Source: Planctomycetaceae bacterium (lineage in GTDB: Bacteria > Planctomycetota > Planctomycetia > Pirellulales > Pirellulaceae). Taken from it: a DNA stretch of 13,165 nt. A model generated the notes under the pieces. It was given only the letters and a program-made list of their open reading frames with translations, was not told where the DNA came from and searched no databases. This document shows, in pieces, positions 1 to 7,386 of this stretch (positions are counted from its first letter, which is position 1; each line of letters opens with the position of its first letter). Location of the stretch: the NCBI GenBank assembly GCA_012965455.1, contig DTSG01000207.1, positions 1 through 13,165 on the forward strand, given 5' to 3'. The position numbers were made by a program, and so were the translations under genes.

Positions 1-21
1 CGTGATGATCGTGTTGGCAGT

Positions 22-24
22 TAG
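22..24 (+). other. In-frame TAG upstream of the RNase R homologous region
   Basis: The frame that encodes the conserved HCS..E helix of RNase R is interrupted by TAG eight codons from the window edge (codons 1-7 read RDDRVGS). A single C-to-T change of CAG (Gln) would create it, but a frameshift or an error near a contig end explains it equally well. Confidence 0.5.
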
Positions 25-552
25 GTCGTCGCGGTCGGTGAGATCACGGAACTCGGTGACCATTGTTCGGACCGAGAACAAAATGCTGAGCGGGCGGAAC
101 GCGAGCTCAAAAAATTGAAACTTTTGAACTACTTGGATGCTCGCAAAGGCGAAGAGATGGTGGTGTTAGTTACCGGAGTCGAAAAGTTTGGGCTGTTTGT
201 ACAAGGAGTACAGGTCCCCGCGAGTGGGTTGATCCATGTCGCTACGTTGCGAGATGACCACTATTCATTGGAACAGGGCACGCATGTGCTTGTTGGTTTT
301 CGCAGCGGCAATTCGTTCCGTTTGGGTGACACGTTGAGCATTCGCATCGGCCACATCGATCATGAAAAACGCGAAGCAAATTTCATATTCTTGAAAAAGA
401 TCGCCTCTGCCGATGGCAATGATGATTCCAAACCAATCAGACCCTCGCGCACTGCCAAGAGTCAGGGGAAAGGGAAATCAGGTAAACGCAAAGGCTCGAT
501 TCGTCGCGGCGGAAAAAAACGAGGCAGCCCGCGAGGCAAACGCCGCCGTTAA
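25..552 (+). CDS. rnr: RNase R-like 3'-5' exoribonuclease, C-terminal part (5' end outside window)
   Basis: RNase R degrades structured RNA from the 3' end in the cytoplasm. What is visible is the end of the RNB catalytic region: the frame reads ELGDHCSDREQNAERAEREL (about 49-108), which matches the HCS..E..A..AEREL helix that follows the RNB active site in this family. An S1 RNA-binding domain follows (about 145-405, from KGEEMVVLVTGV to ANFIFL), then a Lys/Arg-rich tail ending GKRRR, usual for RNase R. The TTG at 115 and the ATG at 157 are internal to the homologous region, so neither is a true start. Reading upstream in the same frame, a TAG occurs at 22-24. The gene is therefore either broken by a nonsense or frameshift change or affected by a sequence error. 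There is no clear terminator after it. The family call is firm; the intactness is not. Confidence 0.85.
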   Translation, partial: VVAVGEITELGDHCSDREQNAERAERELKKLKLLNYLDARKGEEMVVLVTGVEKFGLFVQGVQVPASGLIHVATLRDDHYSLEQGTHVLVGFRSGNSFRLGDTLSIRIGHIDHEKREANFIFLKKIASADGNDDSKPIRPSRTAKSQGKGKSGKRKGSIRRGGKKRGSPRGKRRR

Positions 553-700
553 GCACAGCATTTCCCCCACTAGCATAATCAGCGTTTGAAAATTGCCCAA
601 TTCACACATTCGTGGTTGAATATGTTCGAAATTGCTCAAAACTAAACGTCACCCGGCGGCTACTCCGACAGTTCTTTTTGGATGCACCAAACAACCGTCT

Positions 701-724
701 AACCTGCTTTTTTTTTGACAGGTT
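701..724 (+). repeat. Small inverted repeat across a TTGACA box upstream of gcvT
   Basis: AACCTG (701-706) and CAGGTT (719-724) form a perfect 6-bp stem around a T-rich 12-base loop. The right arm overlaps a consensus TTGACA at 715-720. No -10 element is found at the normal distance: the nearest TAGAAT, at 730-735, is only 9 bases away. The arrangement could be an operator or the end of the upstream transcript, but the T-run lies in the loop rather than after the stem, so an intrinsic terminator is unlikely. The rest of the 553-802 gap shows nothing I can name. Confidence 0.25.
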
Positions 725-802
725 TGCGATAGAATACAGGCGTCATTTCTTGCCAACACCACCCACATAGTCAACTTTATCGCGTTTGATAGAATTCTTG
801 TT

Positions 803-1930
803 ATGGACAACCAACTACTTCAAACCCCACTGTATCAATGGCACGTTGACCAAGGTGCACGTATGGTCGATTTTGCAAATTGGTCAATGCCGGTACAGTA
901 TCAATCGATCGTGCAAGAACACCAGGCGACCCGTAACGCCGTCACCATGTTCGACGTCTCGCACATGGGTAGAATCCGCTTTGACGGTCCTGGCGGTGGC
1001 GAATTACTCGATCGCTTGTTAACACGCAGCGTGCTAGATATGCAACTTGGACAAGTCCGTTATTCGCTGATCTGCAATCACGAAGGCGGAATCCTCGATG
1101 ATGTCTTGATCTACCACCTGGAATCACCCACCGGCGTGCGATATTTTCTACTGGTCGTCAATGCGTCGAACCGTCAAAAAATCGTTGAATGGATTACCGC
1201 TCAATGGCCTGATGAATCTGATGTGGAAATGCAGGACCGCACCGTTGATACCGCCATGCTAGCAGTCCAAGGACCTGCCGCACTCGAAACCCTGCAACCT
1301 TTGTTTGATTTCGATATTTCAGCCATGAAGTACTTTCGCGGCAAAGTTACGACCCAAATGAAAAAGCCCTGCATCCTGAGCCGCACCGGCTATACCGGCG
1401 AGGATGGATTTGAGTTGATTCTGAAGGCAGACCAATCGCTGCAAGTGACGCAAAATATCTTTGCGGCTGGCCGAGCCCATGACATCTCCCCCGCTGGACT
1501 CGGAGCGCGGGATACATTGAGAATGGAATCTGCCATGCCGCTCTACGGGCACGAACTCAATGAACAACTCAACCCACTCGAAGCTGGACTGGGGTTTGCC
1601 GTTAGTTTTCAAGACCAAGCGGGTAACGACCGTGACTTTATCGGCTGCCAAGCAATTCGACAAACAAAGACCGACGGCGTGAAGCGAACTCGCATCGGAC
1701 TACAGCTAGATGGAAAGCGAGCCGCTCGTGAAGGTTATGCTATTTATCGTGATGGACAAACAATTGGTGAAGTCACCAGTGGTTCCTTTTCACCAACACT
1801 ACAACACCCCATCGCAATGGGCTATGTTAACCAACTCGACCTGCCACTCGGATCCGCACTTGAAGTCGATGTTCGCGGCAAGATGCTACCCGCAATCACC
1901 TGTCAGCTCCCGTTTTATAAACGTACTTAA
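803..1930 (+). CDS. gcvT: Glycine cleavage system T protein (aminomethyltransferase)
   Basis: GcvT takes the aminomethyl group from the lipoyl arm of GcvH, releases ammonia and gives 5,10-methylene-tetrahydrofolate. The 375 residues match the usual length of about 360-375. Seen: the N-terminal block with FDVSHMGRI (50-58), the folate-site acidic pair in GGILDD (95-100), SRTGYTGEDGFEL in mid-protein, and the block GLGARDTLRMESAMPLYGHEL with LNPLEAGLGFAV that marks the family. The C-terminal barrel (FSPTLQHPIAMGYV) is complete. The ATG at 803 fits the family N-terminus, but no Shine-Dalgarno precedes it. It is the first gene of gcvT-H-PA-PB-lplA, with 79 bases to gcvH. I see no glycine riboswitch in the 250-base leader, so control by glycine, if any, would be by other means. 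Confidence 0.97.
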   Translation: MDNQLLQTPLYQWHVDQGARMVDFANWSMPVQYQSIVQEHQATRNAVTMFDVSHMGRIRFDGPGGGELLDRLLTRSVLDMQLGQVRYSLICNHEGGILDDVLIYHLESPTGVRYFLLVVNASNRQKIVEWITAQWPDESDVEMQDRTVDTAMLAVQGPAALETLQPLFDFDISAMKYFRGKVTTQMKKPCILSRTGYTGEDGFELILKADQSLQVTQNIFAAGRAHDISPAGLGARDTLRMESAMPLYGHELNEQLNPLEAGLGFAVSFQDQAGNDRDFIGCQAIRQTKTDGVKRTRIGLQLDGKRAAREGYAIYRDGQTIGEVTSGSFSPTLQHPIAMGYVNQLDLPLGSALEVDVRGKMLPAITCQLPFYKRT

Positions 1931-1996
1931 TTGAATCAAAAACAGACATTACAATGTGCTCGGTCACACACTTGGCCGCTGATGTTAATGCCACAT

Positions 1997-2002
1997 AAGG
2001 AA
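1997..2002 (+). promoter_or_regulatory. Ribosome binding site of gcvH
   Basis: AAGGAA lies 7 bases before the ATG at 2010. It is notable because gcvT, gcvPA and gcvPB lack such a site. A stronger site on gcvH would fit a need for more H-protein than P or T, which is an inference. Confidence 0.6.
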
Positions 2003-2009
2003 CGATTGA

Positions 2010-2402
2010 ATGAATGCTGAAGAACTAATGTACTGCCCAACTCATGAATGGGTCAGTACCACGGAAGAAAACGGCGAAACGGTTGCGACCGTTGGTATCT
2101 CTGCGTTTGCAGTAGAACAACTTACAGATCTCGTTTATATGGAATTACCTAGTGTCGGCAATCAAGTAGCAGCCGGACAAGAATTCGGTGAAGTGGAATC
2201 GGTCAAAGCTGTGAGTCCTATGTACAGTCCCGTTTCGGGGGAAGTGATCGCCGTGAATGACGGGCTGGCCGATCAGCTCGAAACTCTCAATGACGATCCC
2301 TATACTGCCGGTTGGATTATGAAGGTCAAACTTTCTGGAGCTTTACCAGATAACCTACTCGATTTCGCGGCTTATCAAAAACAGTGTGCCGAGTCTTCTT
2401 AA
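2010..2402 (+). CDS. gcvH: Glycine cleavage system H protein (lipoyl carrier)
   Basis: GcvH is the small carrier whose lipoylated lysine moves the aminomethyl group between the P, T and L proteins. The 130-residue length is typical. Seen: the N-terminal THEWV motif (11-15), VGISAFAVEQLTDLVYMELP (the conserved GIT.yAq..LGD-type segment), and the lipoylation loop GEVESVKAVSPMYSP, which puts the modified lysine at residue 66. The C-terminal DPY..GW segment is also present. The start is fixed by an AAGGAA ribosome site. The gene sits between gcvT and gcvPA. Its modification probably depends on the lipoate enzyme at the end of the same cluster. Confidence 0.97.
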   Translation: MNAEELMYCPTHEWVSTTEENGETVATVGISAFAVEQLTDLVYMELPSVGNQVAAGQEFGEVESVKAVSPMYSPVSGEVIAVNDGLADQLETLNDDPYTAGWIMKVKLSGALPDNLLDFAAYQKQCAESS

Positions 2403-2455
2403 AACCCTCGCCTAACAATACGACCACAAGCTATACATAGAAACACAACACAGAT

Positions 2456-3796
2456 ATGCCGTACGTCTTTAATACTGATGATGAACAAGCCGAAATGCTC
2501 GCAGCAATCGGCGCTGCATCCATCGACGAACTGTTCAACTGCATCCCACAAGATATGCAATTAAAGCGAGCGCTGAATATTCCCGCTGGCCTTGGAGAAA
2601 TGGAACTGACTGCTCATATGCAGGCGCTGTCGGTACAAAATAAGAGCGTCAATGAGCAAACCTGCTTTTTGGGTGGTGGTAGTTACGACCATTTCGTACC
2701 CGCTGTTGTTGATGCTTTGGCTTCACGCGGTGAATTCTATACGTCCTACACCCCTTACCAACCAGAAGTGAGTCAAGGCAACCTGCAAGTCATGTTTGAA
2801 TATCAAACCCTGATATGCCAGCTAACGGGAATGGACGTCTCCAATGCCAGCTTGTATGACGGCGGGACGGCCGCCACTGAAGCGATGTTGATGGCGATGA
2901 GGATCACTCGCCGCAATAAAAAGGTTGTCGTCGCCAGTAGCGTCCATCCAGAGTACCGGCAGATCCTAAAAACCTATTTCGCTTGTATTGGCACCGAGAT
3001 GGTCGTCGTCGATTGCGGTGCTGGAACAACACCAGTGGAGGCAGTTGCCCAAGTGGTCGATGAAGAAACCGCTGCTGTTCTGATTCAAAATCCGAATTTT
3101 TTTGGTAACGTCGAAGATATGGCGACGATCTCGGAAATAGCACATGCACAGGGCGCACTGCTCGTGTGTAGTGTTGACCCCATCAGCTTGGGTATTTTGC
3201 AGCGTCCCGGCGATGCTGGAGTGGATATCGTTGTGGCCGAAGGTCAATCACTTGGCACTCCCCTACTCTATGGCGGCCCCTATTTAGGTATCATGGCCTG
3301 TCGTGAATCATTCGTACGACGGCTACCGGGGCGAATCGCAGGAGAAACCGTGGACCGCAATGGAAAGCAATGCTGGGTGTTAACATTGCAAACTCGAGAG
3401 CAACACATTCGTCGAGAAAATGCAACCAGCAATATCTGTACAAACCAAGGGTTGTTTGCGCTGCGAGCAGCCATTTATCTGTCGGTAATGGGGCCTCAAG
3501 GCATGCAAGACGTAGCAAACCTCTGCACTCAAAAAGCACACTATGCCGCCCAAGAGTTAATACAACATGACCGATTTGAACTAGCGTTCTGTGACGGGTT
3601 TTTTAAGGAGTTCGTTGTACGAGATACTCAAAACGATGTGCAACAACTGCTGCAGCAAGCTTGCAAGAACAACATCCTTGCCGGTCTGCCATTAGGACAA
3701 TGGTACGACGAATTGGAAGATTGTATGTTGATTACCCTCACTGAAAAACGAACAAAACAGGAAATCGATGATCTCGTCAATGTTCTTACTCAGTAA
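2456..3796 (+). CDS. gcvPA: Glycine dehydrogenase (decarboxylating) subunit 1
   Basis: This is the N-terminal half of a split P-protein. Together with subunit 2 it decarboxylates glycine and loads the remaining aminomethyl group on GcvH. The 446-residue length is normal for the GcvPA form. Seen: the MPYVFNTDDEQAEMLAAIG start block, FLGGGSYDHFVP (71-82), YTPYQPEVSQGNLQ (98-111), SLYDGGTAATEA (132-143), and later TSNICTNQGLFALRAAIYL. The protein has the aminotransferase fold but no PLP lysine, which lies in GcvPB. No ribosome site is evident before the ATG at 2456. The gap from gcvH is 53 bases and to gcvPB 79 bases, consistent with one operon. Confidence 0.96.
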   Translation: MPYVFNTDDEQAEMLAAIGAASIDELFNCIPQDMQLKRALNIPAGLGEMELTAHMQALSVQNKSVNEQTCFLGGGSYDHFVPAVVDALASRGEFYTSYTPYQPEVSQGNLQVMFEYQTLICQLTGMDVSNASLYDGGTAATEAMLMAMRITRRNKKVVVASSVHPEYRQILKTYFACIGTEMVVVDCGAGTTPVEAVAQVVDEETAAVLIQNPNFFGNVEDMATISEIAHAQGALLVCSVDPISLGILQRPGDAGVDIVVAEGQSLGTPLLYGGPYLGIMACRESFVRRLPGRIAGETVDRNGKQCWVLTLQTREQHIRRENATSNICTNQGLFALRAAIYLSVMGPQGMQDVANLCTQKAHYAAQELIQHDRFELAFCDGFFKEFVVRDTQNDVQQLLQQACKNNILAGLPLGQWYDELEDCMLITLTEKRTKQEIDDLVNVLTQ

Positions 3797-3875
3797 ACAA
3801 AGCGCCGAATCGTTTGTTAGCGCACATGAATCATTGAAGACCCCGACAAACCGATAGCCAAAAACAAATACCATC

Positions 3876-5348
3876 ATGCGTAACACTCAAGCCACCAATC
3901 TGATTTTTGAACTTTCTCAACCCGGCCGCTGCGGGGTTTGTATCGCGCAGAGTGATGTACCGCAACAGGACCCTGCAAAATGGTTCCCAGCCGGTGCGCT
4001 CGCAGCGTCTGCACCGCCGCTGCCGGAACTTACCGAGCCAGATGTTGTCCGACACTTTACCAACCTCTCTACACTCAACATGAGTATCGACACGCATTAT
4101 TACCCACTCGGCTCCTGCACCATGAAATACAACCCCAAACGCAACGAGCGAATCGCAGCGTTTGATGGACTGGCACAAATCCACCCCTATCAACCTGATG
4201 AGACTGTGCAAGGAATGCTACAGCTACTATATGGCCTGCAAGATATGCTCGCCGAAATTTCCGGCTTGCCCGTTGTCTCGCTGCAACCTGCTGCGGGAGC
4301 ACATGGTGAGTTGACAGCACTGATGTTGGCGGCGGCGTATTATCGTGATCGCGGTGAAAAGCGGACGACTGTCCTCGCACCAGATAGCGCTCATGGTACA
4401 AACCCAGCGAGTGCTCGCATGGCGGGATTTGATTTTGTGACCATTCCGAGTTGCAGCGATGGTCGAGTCGATGTCGAGAAGCTCAAAGAACAACTGAATG
4501 ACCAAACCGCAGTATTTATGATCACAAACCCAAGTACGCTGGGGCTGTTTGACGATCAAGTCCAAGAAATTTCTGATTTGGTGCACGAATTCGGAGGGCT
4601 CATCTACCTCGACGGGGCGAACATGAATGCCATCCTGGGAATCACTCGACCTGGTGATTTCGGAGCTGATATGATGCACTTCAATCCACATAAAACATTT
4701 AGTGGACCACATGGCGGCGGAGGTCCGGGGGCTGGTCCGATTTGTGTAACCGCTGAACTAGGAGCCTATTTGCCCAAACCAATCGTTGGCTTCGATGATG
4801 GTTCACAAACTTATTTCCTTGATAACGATCGTCCGAAGTCTATTGGCCGAGTCCGCAGTTTTTTCGGCAACGTGGGTGTCTTAGTAAGAGCGTATAGCTA
4901 TATCTTGTCGCATGGACCCGTCGGGCTAAAACGGATTGCTGAAAATGCCGTACTGAATGCGAATTACTTGCTGAGTCAAGTCAAAGGGTTTCTTGATGTC
5001 CCCTTGGGAAATCGCTGCATGCACGAATTTGTCGCTAGCGCTGAATCGATTGGCAAACAGAATGGCCTCAAGCAACCAGCCATGGATATCGCTAAACGTT
5101 TGCTCGATTACGGATATCATCCGCCGACTGTCTATTTTCCGTTGACCGTGCATGAAGCAATGATGATGGAACCGACCGAAACGGAAAGCAAACAAACGCT
5201 CGACGCCTTTGCCAAGACGCTTGAGACCATTGTGCAGGAATCTCCCGAGGTGCTAGCCACGGCTCCTCATTCAACCATCATCAGTCGCCCCGATGAAGTG
5301 CAAGCCGCTCGAAAGCCCATAATGAAATGGACGCCCAAGCAGGATTAA
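3876..5348 (+). CDS. gcvPB: Glycine dehydrogenase (decarboxylating) subunit 2, PLP-binding
   Basis: This is the catalytic, PLP-carrying half of the split P-protein. The 490-residue length is typical. Seen: PLGSCTMKYNPK near residues 76-87, the SLQPAAGAHGELTALML block, APDSAHGTNPASA, the ITNPSTLGLFD segment, YLDGANMNA, and the cofactor motif NPHKTFSGPHGGGGPG with the Schiff-base lysine at residue 273. The C-terminal segment includes HEFV, DIAKRLLDYGYHPPTVYFPL and the acidic EPTETESK motif. The ATG at 3876 gives the family N-terminus and lacks a clear ribosome site. The 3' end overlaps the next gene by 22 bases if the upstream start of that gene is used, suggesting translational coupling. Confidence 0.97.
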   Translation: MRNTQATNLIFELSQPGRCGVCIAQSDVPQQDPAKWFPAGALAASAPPLPELTEPDVVRHFTNLSTLNMSIDTHYYPLGSCTMKYNPKRNERIAAFDGLAQIHPYQPDETVQGMLQLLYGLQDMLAEISGLPVVSLQPAAGAHGELTALMLAAAYYRDRGEKRTTVLAPDSAHGTNPASARMAGFDFVTIPSCSDGRVDVEKLKEQLNDQTAVFMITNPSTLGLFDDQVQEISDLVHEFGGLIYLDGANMNAILGITRPGDFGADMMHFNPHKTFSGPHGGGGPGAGPICVTAELGAYLPKPIVGFDDGSQTYFLDNDRPKSIGRVRSFFGNVGVLVRAYSYILSHGPVGLKRIAENAVLNANYLLSQVKGFLDVPLGNRCMHEFVASAESIGKQNGLKQPAMDIAKRLLDYGYHPPTVYFPLTVHEAMMMEPTETESKQTLDAFAKTLETIVQESPEVLATAPHSTIISRPDEVQAARKPIMKWTPKQD

Positions 5349-6094
5349 CATTCCCAGAGATGCGGTTGATTCTAGATCCACCTCAATCCGGTAGCTGGAA
5401 TATGGCTGTCGATGAAATGCTGTTGCGCGCTGCTCAAGTAAACAAACAAGCTGTCCTGCGGCTTTATCAATGGAATCCCGCCACGCTGACGCTGGGCTAT
5501 TTTCAATCCTATGAAGAAGCAAAAAAGCACGAATGTTCCCAACAAGTTCCCTGGCTTAGACGCGCAACCGGTGGTGGAGCCTTACTGCACGATCAAGAGC
5601 TAACGTACAGCCTCATTTTTCCCAGTCAATATCTTTCGTCACAACAAATCGCGCATGTTTATGATCTTGTGCACAAGTCGTTAATTGACACGTTGCAGCA
5701 GTTCAACATTCAAGCAACATCCGCAAAGACCACACAGACGTCGGACAAACAACAAGATTCGTTCCTGTGCTTTCAAAGACGTTGCGAGTGTGACGTATTG
5801 CTAAGCGATTTCAAAATAGCCGGTAGCGCACAACGGAGGAGTCGCAATTACGTACTGCAACACGGCAGTGTACTGACAGGACAGTCAGTATTTGCGCCTG
5901 AATTACTAGGCATCCACGAATTGAGCAATCCAGATATGAACGCGGATATATTGCAGTCAGCGTGGGTGCCAAATCTGCGGAAATTATTTAACACTGTTTT
6001 TATCGAAAAGCCGTTAATGGACGATGAAAAACGCGTTATCACTACGATCCAAGAATCAAAATTTGAAGCGGATACTTGGAATATGAAGCGATAA
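5327..6094 (+). CDS. lplA: Lipoate-protein ligase / octanoyltransferase family protein
   Basis: A member of the BPL/LplA/LipB fold family, which attaches lipoate or octanoate to carrier lysines. Seen (255-aa numbering): the start block LDPPQSGSWNMAVDEMLL, the acyl-pocket motif RRATGGGALLHD (78-89), and LCFQRRCECDVLL followed by DFKIAGSAQRRSRNYVLQHG, with Lys163 in the conserved KIAGSAQ position. A Cys-Phe at 148-149 lies where the LipM type of octanoyltransferase carries its catalytic cysteine, so the enzyme may be LipM-like rather than ATP-dependent LplA. It directly follows gcvPB, which points to GcvH as a substrate. The start is uncertain: the ATG at 5327 overlaps gcvPB by 22 bases, while the in-frame ATG at 5360 (residue 12) leaves an 11-base gap and matches the family N-terminus better. 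There is no lipA or lipB in the window. Confidence 0.85.
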   Translation: MDAQAGLTFPEMRLILDPPQSGSWNMAVDEMLLRAAQVNKQAVLRLYQWNPATLTLGYFQSYEEAKKHECSQQVPWLRRATGGGALLHDQELTYSLIFPSQYLSSQQIAHVYDLVHKSLIDTLQQFNIQATSAKTTQTSDKQQDSFLCFQRRCECDVLLSDFKIAGSAQRRSRNYVLQHGSVLTGQSVFAPELLGIHELSNPDMNADILQSAWVPNLRKLFNTVFIEKPLMDDEKRVITTIQESKFEADTWNMKR

Positions 6095-6121
6095 TATCTC
6101 CCACCATTTAGGGGGGGTATT
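6093..6121 (+). terminator. Possible weak terminator hairpin at the end of lplA
   Basis: AATATCTCCC (6093-6102) can pair with GGGGGGTATT (6112-6121) as a 10-bp stem with two U-G pairs and a 9-base loop. The left arm overlaps the lplA stop codon. Only a short T stretch is associated with it (TATTT), so termination may be partial. Confidence 0.35.
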
Positions 6122-6126
6122 TACGA

Positions 6127-6155
6127 TTGACTTCAACGAGATTTATTGCTAGCAT
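6127..6155 (+). promoter_or_regulatory. Candidate sigma-70-type promoter, distal, upstream of the FHA gene
   Basis: TTGACT (6127-6132) and TAGCAT (6150-6155) are separated by exactly 17 bases, in a strongly AT-rich gap. It would give a leader of more than 200 bases before the FHA gene. This is pattern matching only. Confidence 0.3.
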
Positions 6156-6213
6156 TTTGTAATAAGAAAAAACACTTGTCTTGCATTGTTCCAAAATACA
6201 AGTTCACCACCAA

Positions 6214-6243
6214 CTTGCCACATTTTATTTTTCCCGTGGTAAG
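6214..6243 (+). repeat. 8-bp inverted repeat in the FHA gene leader
   Basis: CTTGCCAC (6214-6221) pairs with GTGGTAAG (6236-6243), with one G-U pair in RNA and a T-rich 14-base loop. No T-run follows, so it is not an obvious terminator. It could be a leader structure or a binding site. Apart from the two promoter candidates and this repeat, the 282-base AT-rich gap between lplA and the FHA gene shows nothing I can name. Confidence 0.3.
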
Positions 6244-6318
6244 ACAATAAAAGTATTTCCTTTTGGGTCGGATTTTGGAATAATACTAATGACTTCACAG
6301 GTGTGGCTTATGGTTTGA

Positions 6319-6347
6319 TTGACGTCGCCTCGTTCTTATTTTATTGT
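6319..6347 (+). promoter_or_regulatory. Candidate sigma-70-type promoter, proximal to the FHA gene
   Basis: TTGACG (6319-6324) and TATTGT (6342-6347) are 17 bases apart. The -10 box ends 29 bases before the ATG at 6377, a natural leader length. The -10 matches consensus at four of six positions. Confidence 0.3.
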
Positions 6348-6376
6348 TTTGTCGTCAAACCTAAAGTGATCGATGT

Positions 6377-7066
6377 ATGAAAGCTAAACTTTGCGTCTTA
6401 AAAGGCCCCAGTGAAGGCAAAGAGATTACAATTCCCGTTTCCAAGTTTTTCATTGGCCGCGGCGAGGATTGTCATTTGCGGCCAAAAAGTGATGCCATCA
6501 GCCGCCACCATTGCGCAATCATTATTACTGATTCTCAAATCGCAATCCGCGATTTTGGTAGTAAAAACGGTACGTTTGTTAATGACCAACGAGTGGAAAA
6601 TGTCACCATCCTTAACAATGGTGACAAGTTAGTCGTTGGCCCCCTCTCATTTAAACTCGTGCTCGACCATAGTCTTGGTGGTACAAAACAACCGAAGGTT
6701 CAAGGTGTTGAAGACGTTGCCCAACGCAGTGCTTCGCGCAACCAGGAAGTCAGCAGTTCTGATAATGATAGCATTGCCAGCTGGCTAGAAACTTCGATTC
6801 TAGAAGATATGAATTCTGATGATTCTGATACCGTCACGCGTCAATTCAAGCTCGAAGACACAAACAACATCGAGCCACTTGTAGAAGCTGAAGGATCGAC
6901 TGACGACGCCGAAGAAGAAGATGCCGCAGCAGACGACAGTCAAGTAACATCGGGGAAAAAACGTAAAGCGATCAAACTCCCCAAACGCCCACCGGAGGCC
7001 GAAAGCTCGGAAGACTCCAAACAGGCTGCCGAAGATATGCTGCGAAAATACTTCAACCGCTCCTAA
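6377..7066 (+). CDS. FHA-domain protein with acidic linker
   Basis: The N-terminal FHA domain (about residues 3-95) binds phosphothreonine peptides, normally products of Ser/Thr kinases. Seen: FIGRGEDC (25-32, with Arg28), SRHHC (42-46), the DFGSKNGTFVN turn (59-69) and GDKLVVG (82-88), all canonical, so binding is probably intact. Residues 100-190 are a polar, very acidic linker with a DSDTVTRQF stretch (150-157) whose Thr residues could be phosphorylated. A short basic patch (GKKRKAIKLPKR, about 193-204) and a C-terminal helix QAAEDMLRKYFNRS follow. There is no membrane segment or enzyme domain. No partner kinase is in the window. The gene stands apart from lplA by 282 AT-rich bases, so it probably has its own promoter. 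The domain call is sure; the role is unknown. It might be a scaffold or signalling adaptor. Confidence 0.9.
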   Translation: MKAKLCVLKGPSEGKEITIPVSKFFIGRGEDCHLRPKSDAISRHHCAIIITDSQIAIRDFGSKNGTFVNDQRVENVTILNNGDKLVVGPLSFKLVLDHSLGGTKQPKVQGVEDVAQRSASRNQEVSSSDNDSIASWLETSILEDMNSDDSDTVTRQFKLEDTNNIEPLVEAEGSTDDAEEEDAAADDSQVTSGKKRKAIKLPKRPPEAESSEDSKQAAEDMLRKYFNRS

Positions 7067-7386
7067 TGCTGGCCCGCTATAAAAAAGCATGAGGCCTACC
7101 TCTACGCACGCATGTTGTAATTATTTAGGGCTAGCAGTTTATTCGGCGTCCCCCGCCGCTACTCCCTATAACCGTAAATATCCCGTAATCCGTAAACTTT
7201 CGCAAAACCCACCAGTTTTCCTAATCGTTACATCTTTTCTCTCTTATCTGTCCTGCCTGACCGGCAAAGATGTGGAATCTTTACAGTGTCTCAAGTGTGC
7301 TACAACTTTAACGTTGTCCCGCTCGAATCAAAACGCGAATCCAATCTAACAGTAAGACCACAATCAAGGTTTAGGGAGAGAAGAAG
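7067..7386 (+). other. Gene-free 320-base region before the 68-aa gene
   Basis: An open frame at 7089-7349 exists but its product (Cys/Ser/Thr-rich, no recognisable family) looks non-coding. I see no convincing promoter, tRNA or terminator here. The only strong element is the ribosome site at its end. A long untranslated leader or a small RNA could lie in it, but nothing in the sequence proves this. Confidence 0.4.
7373..7380 (+). promoter_or_regulatory. Strong ribosome binding site of the 68-aa gene
   Basis: AGGGAGAG lies 6 bases before the ATG at 7387 and is the best Shine-Dalgarno in the window. It supports the reality of the small gene that follows and suggests high expression. Confidence 0.65.

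Noticed and set aside
585..640. Imperfect direct repeat (GAAAATTGCCCAA and GAAATTGCTCAA) downstream of rnr
   Set aside because: It is short, contains a gap and a mismatch, and lies in an AT-rich gap where chance similarity is likely.
715..735. TTGACA plus TAGAAT as a promoter for gcvT
   Set aside because: The boxes are only 9 bases apart, too close for a sigma-70-type promoter.
4227..4712. Minus-strand open frame of 161 codons inside gcvPB
   Set aside because: It is antisense to conserved gcvPB motifs including the PLP lysine region, with a composition typical of a shadow frame.
7089..7349. Possible 86-aa gene between the FHA and 68-aa genes
   Set aside because: It has no ribosome site, an unnatural composition and no recognisable motif; it is kept only as a note in the gene-free region.
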